From: Achromobacter seleniivolatilans
GTDB taxonomy: Bacteria; Pseudomonadota; Gammaproteobacteria; Burkholderiales; Burkholderiaceae_B
Assembly: GCF_030864005.1 (NCBI RefSeq)
Contig: NZ_CP132976.1
Span: 1,612,001-1,676,000 of the forward strand
Direction: 5' to 3'
Length of the DNA: 64,000 nucleotides
Shown in pieces: positions 16,170 to 25,350 of the stretch. The notes below the pieces were generated by a model. The model searched no databases. It saw only the letters and a program-made list of their open reading frames with translations, and was not told the DNA's origin. The position numbers were made by a program, and so were the translations under genes. The stretch's first letter is position 1; every line of letters starts with the position of its first letter.

Positions 16170-16952
16170 TCATAGACCGCGCGGCATTGAGTGATAAGAA
16201 GGGTCAATGTGGTCCAACCTGCGCAGCAAGGCTTGCCACAGGCGCGGTCCGCTGCGGCTCGCAGCGCGGTCAAAGGTTGCCGCCGCCCGTTCGATGGCGT
16301 CGAGCGCAGGCACGGCGACGGCTTGGCCCGTTGCCTGTATCTGCAACTGCGCCCGGCAGGCGAATTCCAGAAAGAACATCAATTCAAACGCCTCGCCCAC
16401 GGTCGCCCCGCAGGTCAGCAGCCCGTGGTTGCGCAGCATCAACGCCTTGTGCGGCCCCAGATCGCGCACCAGACGGTTGCGCTCATCCAGATCCACGGCC
16501 ACCCCTTCATAGGCGTGGTAGCCAATCCGGTTATGAAAGCGGGCCGCATGTTGCGTGTACGGCAATAAGCCGTCGCGCAAGGAGGACACCGCCACGCCAG
16601 CCAGCGTATGGGTATGCATGACGCACACCGCGTCCGGCCGCGCCTGATGCACGGCCGAATGAATCACAAAGCCCGCCCGGTTGATGCCCAGCCCGCTCGG
16701 GTCGTCCAGTAATTCGCCATCTGGCCCGACTGTGACGAGGTTGTCCGCCCGAATCTCTTCAAACAGCAGGCCGAACGGGTTGATCAGGAATTGATCGTCC
16801 GCGCCCGGCAGACGCGCCGAAATGTGCGTGTAGATCAGGTCCGTCATGCCATACAGGGCAGCCAGCCGATGGCAGGCCGCCAGATCAGCGCGCATTTGAG
16901 CCCGGGCGGAATCAAGTGGGGGCTCAACTGCGGGCTTGAGTATCTGCGCCAC
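16170..16952 (-). CDS. class II aldolase/adducin family protein
   Basis: 260 residues from a GTG at 16952. GGAGG lies 6 bases before that GTG, inside the permease gene, a stronger signal than at the internal ATG (MRADLAACH). Metal-binding histidine motifs of the family are present: VMHTHTLAG (about 133-141) and LRNHGLLTCG (about 197-206). Members cleave or epimerise sugar phosphates, or decarboxylate/dehydrate small hydroxy acids. The overlap with the ABC permease (29 bp) couples it to that transporter, suggesting it acts on the imported compound, but the substrate cannot be assigned. Confidence 0.85.
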   Translation of the reverse strand: MAQILKPAVEPPLDSARAQMRADLAACHRLAALYGMTDLIYTHISARLPGADDQFLINPFGLLFEEIRADNLVTVGPDGELLDDPSGLGINRAGFVIHSAVHQARPDAVCVMHTHTLAGVAVSSLRDGLLPYTQHAARFHNRIGYHAYEGVAVDLDERNRLVRDLGPHKALMLRNHGLLTCGATVGEAFELMFFLEFACRAQLQIQATGQAVAVPALDAIERAAATFDRAASRSGPRLWQALLRRLDHIDPSYHSMPRGL

Positions 16953-17706
16953 CGGCAGCCTCCCAGAAAACGATCTTGCGATGCAGCCAGCGCACGCTTT
17001 GCGCGCCTGTGATGCCAAACGCCGCCAGCAGAATGACCCCGGCGAACATGGTGCTGACATTCAGATTGACGGCTGCGGACCCGATCAGATATCCCAGTCC
17101 GGCCTCGGACGACACCAGCTCGCCCACAACAGTGCCTATCAGCGCCAGCGACACGCCAATCTGCAAGCCGGCAAAAATGTCGCCCGCAGCGGCAGGCAGC
17201 TTCACGTGGCGAAAGATGTACCAGCGCGATGCCGAAAATGCCCGGCACGCGTCCACCAGATCCGGGTCCACACGGCGGATGCCGACGATGGTGTTGATGA
17301 ACAGCGGGAAAAAGCAGATCAGAACGACCAGCACCACTTTGGACGCCAAGCCAAACCCGAACCAGACAAGAATCAACGGCGCCAATGCCACCTTGGGCGT
17401 GGCCTGGATGGCGACCAGCAAGGGATACACAAACTTCTCAAAGGTGCGGGACTCGGCCAGCACCGCGCCCAGCACCAACGCCAGCACACTGCCTATGGCA
17501 TAACCGATGACGGTTGCAGACACCGTATAGCCGATATGGCGCCAGATGGTGCCGTCCTGAAACACGGATACCAGCGCGCTGAACACGGCGCCCGGCGTCG
17601 TCAGGATGTAGTCGGGAACTTGGAAGAATTTGACGGATAGATGCCAGGCCAGCAGCACGACAAGCAGCGTGGCCAAGGGATACAGGACAGAAGTCAGTCT
17701 TTGCAT
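16924..17706 (-). CDS. ABC transporter permease, sulfonate/nitrate type
   Basis: 260 residues, about six hydrophobic segments, with the EAA-like cytoplasmic loop DACRAFSASRWYIFRHVKLPAAAGDIF (core RWYIFRHVKLPAA, about 155-168) that contacts the ATPase. Matches SsuC/TauC-type permeases in size and in the NTIVGIRRVDPDLVDACRA approach (core GIRRVDPDLV). Sits 3 bp after the ATPase gene and overlaps the aldolase. Together with the genes at 17710-18471 and 18468-19553 it forms a complete importer. Confidence 0.9.
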   Translation of the reverse strand: MQRLTSVLYPLATLLVVLLAWHLSVKFFQVPDYILTTPGAVFSALVSVFQDGTIWRHIGYTVSATVIGYAIGSVLALVLGAVLAESRTFEKFVYPLLVAIQATPKVALAPLILVWFGFGLASKVVLVVLICFFPLFINTIVGIRRVDPDLVDACRAFSASRWYIFRHVKLPAAAGDIFAGLQIGVSLALIGTVVGELVSSEAGLGYLIGSAAVNLNVSTMFAGVILLAAFGITGAQSVRWLHRKIVFWEAAGGADTQARS

Positions 17707-17709
17707 GAT

Positions 17710-18471
17710 TCAGCTGATGAAGTGGCGGCGCAGGTGATCGGTGGCCGCCACGAATGCCGGTTCTGCCAGCGTCGCCAATGAGCGCGGGCGGGCGATATCC
17801 ACGTGATAGTCCTCAACCACCCTGCCCGGCCGCGCCGACATGACCAGAACGCGGTCGGACAGCAAGACGGCTTCGGGAATGCTGTGAGTAATGAACAACA
17901 CGGATTTACGGTCGCGCATCCAGATACGCTGCAATTCCAGCGTCAAGGCCTCTCGCGTCATGGCATCCAGCGCCGCAAAGGGTTCGTCCATCAGCAGCAG
18001 TTTGGGATCGCGTTGCAGCATCCGGGCCAGGCCGACCCGCTGCTGCATGCCGCCCGACAACTCGTTGGGATAGTTATCGGCAAAGTCCCGCAAACCCACA
18101 ACTTCCAGCAGTTCGCGGGCGCGCTGCCGAGCCGACGGGCCGTCTTCACCGAGCGTCTGGCTGGGCAGCAGCACGTTGTCCAACACGGTCCGCCACGGCA
18201 GCAAGGTCGGTTTCTGAAACGCCACGCCTATGTCGCGGTTTGGTCCATCGACCGGAGTTCCCGCGACTTCGATGCGGCCACGGGTGGGCGAAAGCAGTCC
18301 CGCAGCGAGCTTGAGCAAGGTGGACTTGCCGCAGCCAGACGGCCCCAGAATCGTCACGAACTCGCCCTCGCCCACGCGCAGATCCACGTCGCTCAACGCG
18401 TCGATGCTACCCCGCCGCGTCTGGTAGGACACGGACACGGCCTGCGCCTGCAACAAGGGCGTAGCCGTCAT
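17710..18471 (-). CDS. ABC transporter ATP-binding protein, sulfonate/nitrate type
   Basis: 253-residue nucleotide-binding subunit. Walker A GPSGCGKSTLLKL (about 43-55), Q-loop around VAFQKPTLLPW, signature LSGGMQQRVGLARM (about 140-153) and Walker B LLLMDEPFAALD (about 159-170) are all intact, followed by the switch histidine in FITHSIPEA. These match SsuB/TauB-like ATPases. Starts 4 bp inside the end of the binding-protein gene and ends 3 bp before the permease, giving an SBP-ATPase-permease order. Confidence 0.93.
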   Translation of the reverse strand: MTATPLLQAQAVSVSYQTRRGSIDALSDVDLRVGEGEFVTILGPSGCGKSTLLKLAAGLLSPTRGRIEVAGTPVDGPNRDIGVAFQKPTLLPWRTVLDNVLLPSQTLGEDGPSARQRARELLEVVGLRDFADNYPNELSGGMQQRVGLARMLQRDPKLLLMDEPFAALDAMTREALTLELQRIWMRDRKSVLFITHSIPEAVLLSDRVLVMSARPGRVVEDYHVDIARPRSLATLAEPAFVAATDHLRRHFIS

Positions 18472-19553
18472 TGCGCCGCCTTGGCCTGAGCACGTACGGC
18501 AGCAGCGTCAAAGCTGCTGAACTGCGGCACCAGTTGGTTGCTGAAGATCTTTTCCACCGGGATGGCATCGGTATTGAATTCGCCAGCGGCGTGCATGGCG
18601 CCCACAAATGAACGGATCACGGGCAAATCGAACTCGCCCGCCACGCGGTCGCTGCCGTCCGGACGGCGCAATGTGCTGTCCATACGCTTTTTCACCAGCA
18701 CGATGGCCTCGTCCAGGTTCTTCTGGTAGTCGCCGTCTTTAGGCTTGGCCTCGGGCTGGTACTTCCAGAACGTCTCTGCGCATAGACGCGGGTTGGCGTC
18801 GCACGCCAGCACCGCCTTGGTGTAAGCGCGGCCGAAGCGGGCCAGCAGGTCCGGCTGGTCACGCAGGGTGTCTTCATGCGCGATAAAGCCGTTGCTGTTG
18901 ATCTTCTGGAATATGGGCGGGTACGGCAGGCGGCGCACCTTGGTACCGGTCAGTTCCAGCATGGCCGTCCAGGAACTGTTGAAGTTCAGGGCATCGACCC
19001 TGCCCTCTTTCAGCGCCAGAAAACCCGATCCCAGCACGCCTACCGCCACGATATCCACGTCTTTGCCCGGCACCAGCGATTCCTGGCGCAACAACGCGCG
19101 GGTGGAGGGAATCGTGCCCCAGGTCAACGCGCCCACGCCGATCTTCTTACCCTTCAGATCCTTGATCGTCTTGATCGGTCCATCCGCCAGCACGGCAAGT
19201 TCCAGCTCGTTGGACGGAATGGTGTTGTAGAAGTAGCGCACGGGCAACGGCGTCTTGCCGGTCTCGTAGCTGGCAAGCACGGGTTCTGGCAGCGGCAAAC
19301 CTATAGTGACTTTCTTGGACGCCACTTGCGGCAGCAAAGCGCCTGCGCCCTGGAACACGATAGTTTTTACCTCGATGTTTTCCTGGTCGAAATAACCCAG
19401 GTCTTTGCCCAGGCCATAGACGCCGCCGCTGGCAACCGTCAAGGGGATGCCCAGCGCCACGGTGACCGCGTCTGCGGCATGCGCGGCCGACGCGGCGGAC
19501 AGCGCCAAGGCGGCCACGCTTGCGCGGGCCAGAGTGCGAGAGGTCTTCTTCAT
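18468..19553 (-). CDS. ABC transporter substrate-binding protein, NitT/TauT type
   Basis: 361 residues with a signal peptide (MKKTSRTLARASVAALALSA, cleavage near AHA). The mature N-terminus VALGIPLTVASGGVYGLGKD and the LKGKKIGVGALTWGTIPSTRALL segment place it with periplasmic proteins of the nitrate/sulfonate/taurine family. Start 19553 was preferred to the upstream in-frame start because it begins the signal peptide. It overlaps the ATPase gene by 4 bp, so it is the dedicated receptor of that transporter. The ligand is unknown; the following CoA-ligase gene suggests a carboxylic acid. Confidence 0.87.
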   Translation of the reverse strand: MKKTSRTLARASVAALALSAASAAHAADAVTVALGIPLTVASGGVYGLGKDLGYFDQENIEVKTIVFQGAGALLPQVASKKVTIGLPLPEPVLASYETGKTPLPVRYFYNTIPSNELELAVLADGPIKTIKDLKGKKIGVGALTWGTIPSTRALLRQESLVPGKDVDIVAVGVLGSGFLALKEGRVDALNFNSSWTAMLELTGTKVRRLPYPPIFQKINSNGFIAHEDTLRDQPDLLARFGRAYTKAVLACDANPRLCAETFWKYQPEAKPKDGDYQKNLDEAIVLVKKRMDSTLRRPDGSDRVAGEFDLPVIRSFVGAMHAAGEFNTDAIPVEKIFSNQLVPQFSSFDAAAVRAQAKAAQ

Positions 19554-19613
19554 TGCGAGTATCCGTGGGTAAACAATCAGGGAAAAATCAAACATGGAGG
19601 GTCGGCGCCTCGT

Positions 19614-21149
19614 TCAGGCCAACGCGCCTGTTTCGCGCAGCGCGTCCACGGCTTGCTGCTTGAGCAAGTTGCGGTCGACTTTATTGGTGGAGGCCAGAGG
19701 CAGCGCGTCTAGAAACCAGACACGGCGCGGGTGTTGATAGGCAGGCGCGTGGGCCAGCACATGCTGTTTGACGGCGTCTTCCGTCAAGCCGCTTGCGGCG
19801 GCGGGCACGACAAACGCCACGGGTTTGTGGCCCTTGATGTCATCCGGCACCGGCACAACGCAAGCCTGTTGCACGCCGGGTAGCGTCTCCAGCACCTTCT
19901 CGACTTCGCCGGGAAAGATGTTTTCGCCGCCCGAGACGAACATATCGTCGTCGCGGCCAACGAAGTAATAGAAGCCCTGCGCGTCGCGGCGCAGCACATC
20001 GCCCGTGACGTAATACCCGTCAGGCGTAATCGCTGCGCGGATATCGGGGCGATTGTGATAACCCAGCATGATGCCGGGGCTTTTCACGTGCAACACGCCC
20101 TGTTCGGCCTGCGCGCCCTCGGCATTGACCAGCCGCACCTGCACTTGGGGATGCGCGTAGCCGATGGACATATCGGGCTGCGCCACGCCATCGGGATGCG
20201 GGCCGAAGGTCACTGGGCCGGCTTCTGTCGTGCCATAGGAATTAATGACGCGCGCTTGGGGCAAGGCATGACGGATGGCGGCTTGCAGGGCTTCGCTTAC
20301 CGGTGCGGAACCCATGCGCACCACTTGCACACTGCTCAGGTCGGCATCGGCCAGCAGGTCTTGTTCACGCAGCACCATTGCCATCATGGGCGGCACCGAG
20401 GTCAGCCATGTGGGCCGATACCGTGCAATCGCCTCGATGTAGGGGCGCGCCTTGAATTGCGGCAGCAACACAATCGTCGCTTGTCCCGCGATCGCCAACT
20501 GGCACAGGGCCAGCGCGTTCATGTGATACATCGGCGCGGCGATCAGATACCGCTCGCCAGCCAGACTTTGCCCGTCAAGCCGGGTCTTTACCACCCACAA
20601 ATGGCTCTGGTGCGACAGCATCACACCCTTGGGTTTTCCTGTGGAACCCGATGTGTACAAAAAGAACGCGGGCTCGTCTGGCTCGGGTGTGACCGTTTGG
20701 AACGGCCCCGGATTCAGCAACGCGTCAAACCCGCTATCACCCTGGCCGCCAAACTCCACGACGGGCAGGCCATCGGGCGCCTGAGCGCGGCGCGCCGTGT
20801 CGCAGAACACCAGCTTTGCGCCGCTGTCCTGGATGACGAAGTCGGACAAAGCACGCGGAAACTTGTAGTTGACGGGCACGACCACCAGACCAGCGCGTTG
20901 CGCGCCCAGCAGCACGGCCAGGTACTGCGCGCTGTTGGCCGCCAGCACCGCGATCCGGTCTCCGCGCAGCAGGCCACGGTTCAACAGACCGCGCGCCACC
21001 GCGTCCGAAAGGCTGCTCAGCTCACCCGAAGTCAGCCGGGTTTCGTTCAGGTCGTCGTCCAGAGCGATCACAGCCAATTCGGCGGGGTCGCCATCCGGTG
21101 GCGCCAGATTGCCCAAGTTATAGGAGTGGAACTTGCGCTCAGTGCTCAT
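19614..21149 (-). CDS. AMP-forming acyl-CoA synthetase/ligase
   Basis: 511 residues; adenylates a carboxylic acid and transfers it to CoA. The phosphate-binding loop YTSGSTGKPKGVMLSH (about 170-185), the YVTGDVLRRD and GRDDDMFVSGGENIFPGEVE motifs (near 385-415) and the catalytic lysine context STNKVDRNLL near the C-terminus are all present. ATG at 21149 (MSTERKF) is chosen over a TTG 6 bases upstream. It overlaps the VOC gene by 11 bp. With the thioesterase, quinone-reductase-like and racemase genes nearby it is probably the entry step for an imported acid; specificity cannot be read. Confidence 0.9.
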   Translation of the reverse strand: MSTERKFHSYNLGNLAPPDGDPAELAVIALDDDLNETRLTSGELSSLSDAVARGLLNRGLLRGDRIAVLAANSAQYLAVLLGAQRAGLVVVPVNYKFPRALSDFVIQDSGAKLVFCDTARRAQAPDGLPVVEFGGQGDSGFDALLNPGPFQTVTPEPDEPAFFLYTSGSTGKPKGVMLSHQSHLWVVKTRLDGQSLAGERYLIAAPMYHMNALALCQLAIAGQATIVLLPQFKARPYIEAIARYRPTWLTSVPPMMAMVLREQDLLADADLSSVQVVRMGSAPVSEALQAAIRHALPQARVINSYGTTEAGPVTFGPHPDGVAQPDMSIGYAHPQVQVRLVNAEGAQAEQGVLHVKSPGIMLGYHNRPDIRAAITPDGYYVTGDVLRRDAQGFYYFVGRDDDMFVSGGENIFPGEVEKVLETLPGVQQACVVPVPDDIKGHKPVAFVVPAAASGLTEDAVKQHVLAHAPAYQHPRRVWFLDALPLASTNKVDRNLLKQQAVDALRETGALA

Positions 21150-21993
21150 AAACAAAATCCAGCAAGGTGTTCAGTCCAGGCAAGGCCACGGCCAGACCGC
21201 TTTCGCCATCGCGCTGCCACGACTGGCTGCGCACCTGCTCACCCAGCGCGGCAACGTGGCGCTGCAAGGCCTCGGGCTTGCCAGCGCGCAGCACGATGGC
21301 GCCAAAGAAGCTGTCCCGGCCCAGGCTGTCGCAGCCCAGGTCGTCGTAACGCCGCGCATAGGCTTCCGGGTCCAGAAGCGTCACCGAGAATCCCGGGCTG
21401 GGAATGGAAAAACCTTCCGCTCCCAAATGCACCTGTCCGAACGCGGCCTGCGCATAGGCCAAGGCATCGGACGGCGCGCGCGAGGACACCAGCGTCAAAC
21501 CGGCGAGCCCCAAGACGCCGTTGGCGTGGGCCTGCCATTCAGGGCGCCATACCAGTTCGGGCGTCAGGTGCTGGCAGTAATAGACACGCCCGGCTTCAAA
21601 TGCGCCCGGTGTGTAGCGCACGGTGCGAAAGCTCGCCTCGTGCCAGGCGCCGTCCAACTCCAGCGGCCGGGTGAACGCATGCAAGGGCGCAACCGATGCC
21701 CCGGCCTTGGACAGCGCCGCATGAACGTCGTCGGCCGAGGCGGGTTTGTAGACCAGCCCGTCGATGCCGCCTGGGTTGTCCAGAATTTCCTGGCGCAAGG
21801 TGCCCCCATCGGTCGGCAAGCCTATCAATTCCAGATAGTCGTCCTGGAACACCATCAAGTGGTTGACGGACCCGAAAGCGTGGCGGCCTTGCGGCGTCAG
21901 CGTGAAACCCAGCCCTCCAAACAGGCGCGCGGCCTCATCGGTGTCGAAACGGGTGTTGACCACAAGATGGTCCAGCGGCAAAGCGTTCTGCAT
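21139..21993 (-). CDS. VOC/glyoxalase-like domain protein
   Basis: 284 residues. The N-terminal half begins LDHLVVNTRFDTDEAARLFGGLGF and contains HAFGSVNHLMVFQDDYLELIG, the strand pattern of the glyoxalase-like (PF13468-type) vicinal oxygen chelate fold; a second, weaker half follows. VOC proteins bind a divalent metal and act as isomerases, dioxygenases or lyases. It is tightly packed between the acyl-CoA ligase (overlap 11 bp) and a thioesterase (11-bp gap), so it likely acts on an intermediate of the same pathway. Reaction unknown. Confidence 0.82.
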   Translation of the reverse strand: MQNALPLDHLVVNTRFDTDEAARLFGGLGFTLTPQGRHAFGSVNHLMVFQDDYLELIGLPTDGGTLRQEILDNPGGIDGLVYKPASADDVHAALSKAGASVAPLHAFTRPLELDGAWHEASFRTVRYTPGAFEAGRVYYCQHLTPELVWRPEWQAHANGVLGLAGLTLVSSRAPSDALAYAQAAFGQVHLGAEGFSIPSPGFSVTLLDPEAYARRYDDLGCDSLGRDSFFGAIVLRAGKPEALQRHVAALGEQVRSQSWQRDGESGLAVALPGLNTLLDFVYEH

Positions 21994-22004
21994 GACGGAT
22001 GCCT

Positions 22005-22430
22005 TCAGGCCTTGGGCGGCGTGGTCAGATAGACGCCCCGCCCGCTGGCCAGCAACACGCCTTGCGCGTCTTCAATGCGCGCCTCGGCTACCGACAGCTG
22101 CTTGCCGGCCTTGACGACCTTGCCGCGGATGGTCAGGTCGCCCTGAATTGCCGGGCGGTGATAGTCCACGCGCAAATCCACCGTGGGCACGCCGCGCCCG
22201 GTATACGACACCAGCGCCCAATCGGCGGTCAGGTCGATCAGCGCGGCAAGTATGCCGCCATGGGTGTAGGGGTTGTCGGGGTTGACCGACCATTCTTCGC
22301 GCCACGTGGCTTGCAACGTGATTTCGCCTTCGCCCACGGACAGCACTTTCAGGCCCAGCCACTGGTGATAGGGGCTGCGCAGCAAGCGGGTCTGGATCTC
22401 GGCGGCAACGGGCAGGTTTTGTTCAGACAT
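22005..22430 (-). CDS. PaaI-family hotdog thioesterase
   Basis: 141 residues with a single hotdog fold. The catalytic segment PDNPYTHGGILAALIDLTAD (about 69-88) carries the HGG and downstream Asp typical of PaaI/YdiI-like acyl-CoA thioesterases. It would release CoA from an acyl- or aryl-CoA, either as a pathway step or to clear stalled intermediates. Lies between the VOC protein (11-bp gap) and the quinone-reductase-like gene (21-bp gap) in one orientation, consistent with one operon. Confidence 0.88.
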   Translation of the reverse strand: MSEQNLPVAAEIQTRLLRSPYHQWLGLKVLSVGEGEITLQATWREEWSVNPDNPYTHGGILAALIDLTADWALVSYTGRGVPTVDLRVDYHRPAIQGDLTIRGKVVKAGKQLSVAEARIEDAQGVLLASGRGVYLTTPPKA

Positions 22431-22451
22431 GTTCGATTTTCCGGGTCAGGT

Positions 22452-23468
22452 TCAAGGAGCAACGATGATCTTGCCGATGACCTTGCGGTCACGGATGGCA
22501 GCCAGCCCTAAGGCTGCTTCTTCCAGCGGCACCACGCGGTCAATCAACGGCGCGATATCTCCGCGATCGACCAGGTCCAGCAGCGCGCGCAGGTCGTCGT
22601 CGTAGAAACTGTTGGAGCCCTTCACGGTCAGTTCAAAGCTCCAGATGTAGCGCAGGTCTTCCTTCGGGTCGTAACCGGCGGTGGCCCCGCAGGTCAGCAG
22701 CAGGCCGCCCCGGCGAATGCAGCGCAGCGAGGGCACCCAGGTGTCTCCACCGGTAAAGTTCACCACCACATCAACGCCGCCTTCGGTGCCGCGCCGTTGC
22801 GGCTTGCCATATTGCTGAATGGCCCATTTGGAGAAGTCGGTTTCGCGATAATCAACCACGTGATCAGCGCCGATCTCTCGCAGGCGGGCCAGTTTGTCCG
22901 CGCCGCTTGCGCAGGCGATCACTTCCGCACCCAGCCGTTTTGCCAGGATGACGCTGGCCGTGCCCACGCCGCCGCTTGCGCCCAGGATCAGCACGCGGTC
23001 GCCAGGCTGCACCGTGCGATGCGTAACCAGCATGCGATGGGCAGTGCCGTAAGCCACGGGCAAGGCGGCGGCTTGCGCGTAGGTAACGTTGGCGGGCAAC
23101 GGCAGCAACTGCGCGGCCGACACCAGGCAGTACTGCGCCATGCCGCCGTCCAGCATTTCGCCCATCAGGCCTTTCTCGCGATTCAGCGGATTGACCAAGA
23201 CGCGATCACCCGCCTTCCAGCCGGTCACATCCGAGCCGACCTCGGCGATATCGCCCGCCAGATCCAGGCCAATCACCACGGGCAACGGCACTTTGATACC
23301 GGGCATGCCCTGGACTGTGAATACGTCGTGATAGTTGAACGAAGAGGCGCGCACGCGCACCAGCACGTGGCCGGGAATCACCTGCGGCACAGGCTTGTCT
23401 TCGACGACCGACAGTTGGTCCAGGTCGCCGTGCGCGTTGAGCACCAGCGCCTTCATGGTTTGGGACAT
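22452..23468 (-). CDS. quinone oxidoreductase-like medium-chain dehydrogenase lacking zinc ligands
   Basis: 338 residues of the medium-chain dehydrogenase/reductase superfamily with an NADPH-binding Rossmann motif LILGASGGVGTASVILAKRLGAE (core GASGGVGTAS, about 176-185). The catalytic zinc site is not kept: the usual Cys and GHE positions read FNYHD and GLDLAG, and the four-cysteine structural-zinc lobe is replaced by NREKGLMGEMLDGGMAQYC, which has one cysteine. It therefore resembles zinc-free quinone or enoyl reductases more than alcohol dehydrogenases, although automatic annotation may call it zinc-binding. Part of the acyl-CoA gene run. Confidence 0.85.
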   Translation of the reverse strand: MSQTMKALVLNAHGDLDQLSVVEDKPVPQVIPGHVLVRVRASSFNYHDVFTVQGMPGIKVPLPVVIGLDLAGDIAEVGSDVTGWKAGDRVLVNPLNREKGLMGEMLDGGMAQYCLVSAAQLLPLPANVTYAQAAALPVAYGTAHRMLVTHRTVQPGDRVLILGASGGVGTASVILAKRLGAEVIACASGADKLARLREIGADHVVDYRETDFSKWAIQQYGKPQRRGTEGGVDVVVNFTGGDTWVPSLRCIRRGGLLLTCGATAGYDPKEDLRYIWSFELTVKGSNSFYDDDLRALLDLVDRGDIAPLIDRVVPLEEAALGLAAIRDRKVIGKIIVAP

Positions 23469-23507
23469 ACGATTGAATCCGTGAATGAAAAGAGAAAATC
23501 TAAGAAG

Positions 23508-24311
23508 TCAGTCCGCTGCCGCGCGGCGCCAGCGGAACAGATAGGTTTCCAGCGGCTTGAGCACGCAGAACTCGATCAGCATCATCAGTACGATCAGCGT
23601 GATGGTCCAGGCGAAGACCTGATCCGTTTGCACCAGATCGGCCGCCTGACGCAGCCGGTAGCCCACGCCATTGGATGCGCCGATGGTTTCCGCCACGAGC
23701 GACACGCGCCAGCCAAAGCCGAAGGCCAGCCGCGCGCCCGAGAAGAAATCGGGCAGGATGGTGGGCACATAAATCTTGCGCAGAATCCGCAGGGGCGACA
23801 TGCGAAAGCTGTGCGCCAGCTCGACCAGGTCGGCGCGCACGGAGCGCGCGCCCTGCCAGACGTTGGTCAGGATCAGCGGCAACGCCGTCATGAACACCAC
23901 AAAGATGGTGGTGGCGTTCGAGATACCGAACCAGATGATCGCGAAAATTGCCCAGATCGCTGACGAAATGGTGTTGGTCACGGCCAGGACCGGTTCGAAG
24001 AACTCGCCCAGCTTGCGGCGGCTGCCAAACAGCAGCCCCAGCGCCGTGCCGGCCACGGCCGCGAGCGAAAACCCGGCGATTACCCGCCAGAACGTCACGC
24101 CCAGGTCGCGCCAAAATGTATCGCTAGCCAACAAGCGGCCCAAGGCGTCAGCCACGCGGGCCGGTCCCGGCAGGATGTAAGCCGGCACGCCGCGCGCGGC
24201 AAACGCCCATGCGGCCAGCAACAGCGCGGCGAGCAACAGGCGCTTGCCGGCGTTGCCGCCCATGACGCGCCAGAGCGAGGTGCGCTCGCTGGTAATGGAA
24301 GACTGAGTCAT
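23508..24311 (-). CDS. ABC transporter permease, sulfonate/nitrate type (second system)
   Basis: 267 residues with about six membrane-spanning segments. The cytoplasmic coupling loop ELAHSFRMSPLRILRKIYVP (about 166-185) is the EAA-type motif of SsuC/NrtB-like permeases. Ends 2 bp before, and is transcribed after, its ATPase gene at 24314. No binding-protein gene adjoins this pair; the binding protein at 15149-16141 is the nearest candidate without its own permease. Confidence 0.9.
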   Translation of the reverse strand: MTQSSITSERTSLWRVMGGNAGKRLLLAALLLAAWAFAARGVPAYILPGPARVADALGRLLASDTFWRDLGVTFWRVIAGFSLAAVAGTALGLLFGSRRKLGEFFEPVLAVTNTISSAIWAIFAIIWFGISNATTIFVVFMTALPLILTNVWQGARSVRADLVELAHSFRMSPLRILRKIYVPTILPDFFSGARLAFGFGWRVSLVAETIGASNGVGYRLRQAADLVQTDQVFAWTITLIVLMMLIEFCVLKPLETYLFRWRRAAAD

Positions 24312-24313
24312 AC

Positions 24314-25120
24314 CTACACCAGCACGCGAAGTTGACGGATCAGTTCGGCAACCTCGACCTGTGCCGGCACACGCGGGCGCGCCAGCGTCACCGGCGCGAT
24401 CTCCCGGATACGGCCGGGCCGCGGTTGCAGGATCACCACCTGATCGGCCAGCACGATCGCTTCTTCGACGTCATGCGTCACAAAGACGACAGTCATGTTA
24501 CGGCTGGCCTGAATAGCCAGCAGTTCCGCATGCATCTGCGCACGGGTGCCCGGGTCCAGCTTGGAAAAGGGTTCGTCCAGCAACAGGATGCGCGGCTCGT
24601 TGACCAGGCTGCGCGCCAAGGCAACCCGGCTGCGCATGCCGCCAGAGAGTTCGTGGGGATAGGCTTTCTCGAAACCGGTCAGGCCCACAGCGACCAGCGC
24701 TTGAAGCGCTCGCGTCTGACGCTGCGACCGGGGCAGCGTTCCCGCTTCCAGACCGAAGCAGACGTTGTCGCGCGCAGTACGCCAAGGCAACAAGCGGTCG
24801 TCCTGAAACAGGTATCCCACCGCGCGCCAATCGGTGTAGGCCGCCGTGCTGGCGCCTTCAACCAGAATGGCCCCTTCGTCCGGGTGGGCCAGCCCGGCGA
24901 TCAGATTCAGCAGCGTGCTCTTGCCGCAACCCGATGCGCCCAGAATGGCCACAACCTGCCCGTGGGGTATATCCAGATTGATTTCGTCCAGCACATGCAG
25001 CGGCGCGTCATTGCGGCGTGCAAAGCGCTTGGACACGTTTCTTAGCGAAATGGCGGCAGGAGTCGCTTGAAGGCTGGGCGAAGTGCGGTGAGCGTGATGA
25101 ATGTCGGACAGATCGGTCAT
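24314..25120 (-). CDS. ABC transporter ATP-binding protein, sulfonate/nitrate type (second system)
   Basis: 268 residues from ATG 25120. Walker A GASGCGKSTLLNLIAG (about 69-84), Q-loop YLFQDDRLLPW, signature ELSGGMRSRVALARSL and Walker B ILLLDEPFSKLD are intact, with FVTHDVEEA as the switch region. The longer in-frame start is a GTG at 25156 without a clear ribosome site. First gene of the long minus-strand catabolic run ending near 15149; it is divergent from the hydrolase gene at 25351. Confidence 0.92.
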   Translation of the reverse strand: MTDLSDIHHAHRTSPSLQATPAAISLRNVSKRFARRNDAPLHVLDEINLDIPHGQVVAILGASGCGKSTLLNLIAGLAHPDEGAILVEGASTAAYTDWRAVGYLFQDDRLLPWRTARDNVCFGLEAGTLPRSQRQTRALQALVAVGLTGFEKAYPHELSGGMRSRVALARSLVNEPRILLLDEPFSKLDPGTRAQMHAELLAIQASRNMTVVFVTHDVEEAIVLADQVVILQPRPGRIREIAPVTLARPRVPAQVEVAELIRQLRVLV

Positions 25121-25350
25121 GAAGGGCTTTGTTAGCGATGCTGTCCACACCGACACTACGGCGTAACAACAACATGCCTTGCAGCTTATGCGTCGCGCAC
25201 ATGCTTCGGAACTACCGATTTCCCATCTGCTAATTGCGGCTCGTCCTTAGCCGGAAAACAAGTAACGCTATGCGAAAAGCTTCCTTGGAGACGGCGTCAT
25301 CAGCGCCTAAGTTCGATGGCCTTCGCTGTTGTTTTCGGAAAACGCATCCT
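25121..25350. promoter_or_regulatory. 230-bp divergent control region
   Basis: Separates the minus-strand transporter/acyl-CoA run from the plus-strand hydrolase-racemase pair, so it should contain promoters for both. It is less GC-rich than the genes. No convincing promoter hexamers, regulator dyads or coding potential were recognised; the in-frame extension of the plus-strand ORF to 25234 is considered non-coding. Confidence 0.4.

Noticed and set aside
20055..21674. 539-residue plus-strand open frame opposite the acyl-CoA ligase and VOC genes
   Set aside because: Arg/Gln/His-rich shadow of two well-supported minus-strand genes.
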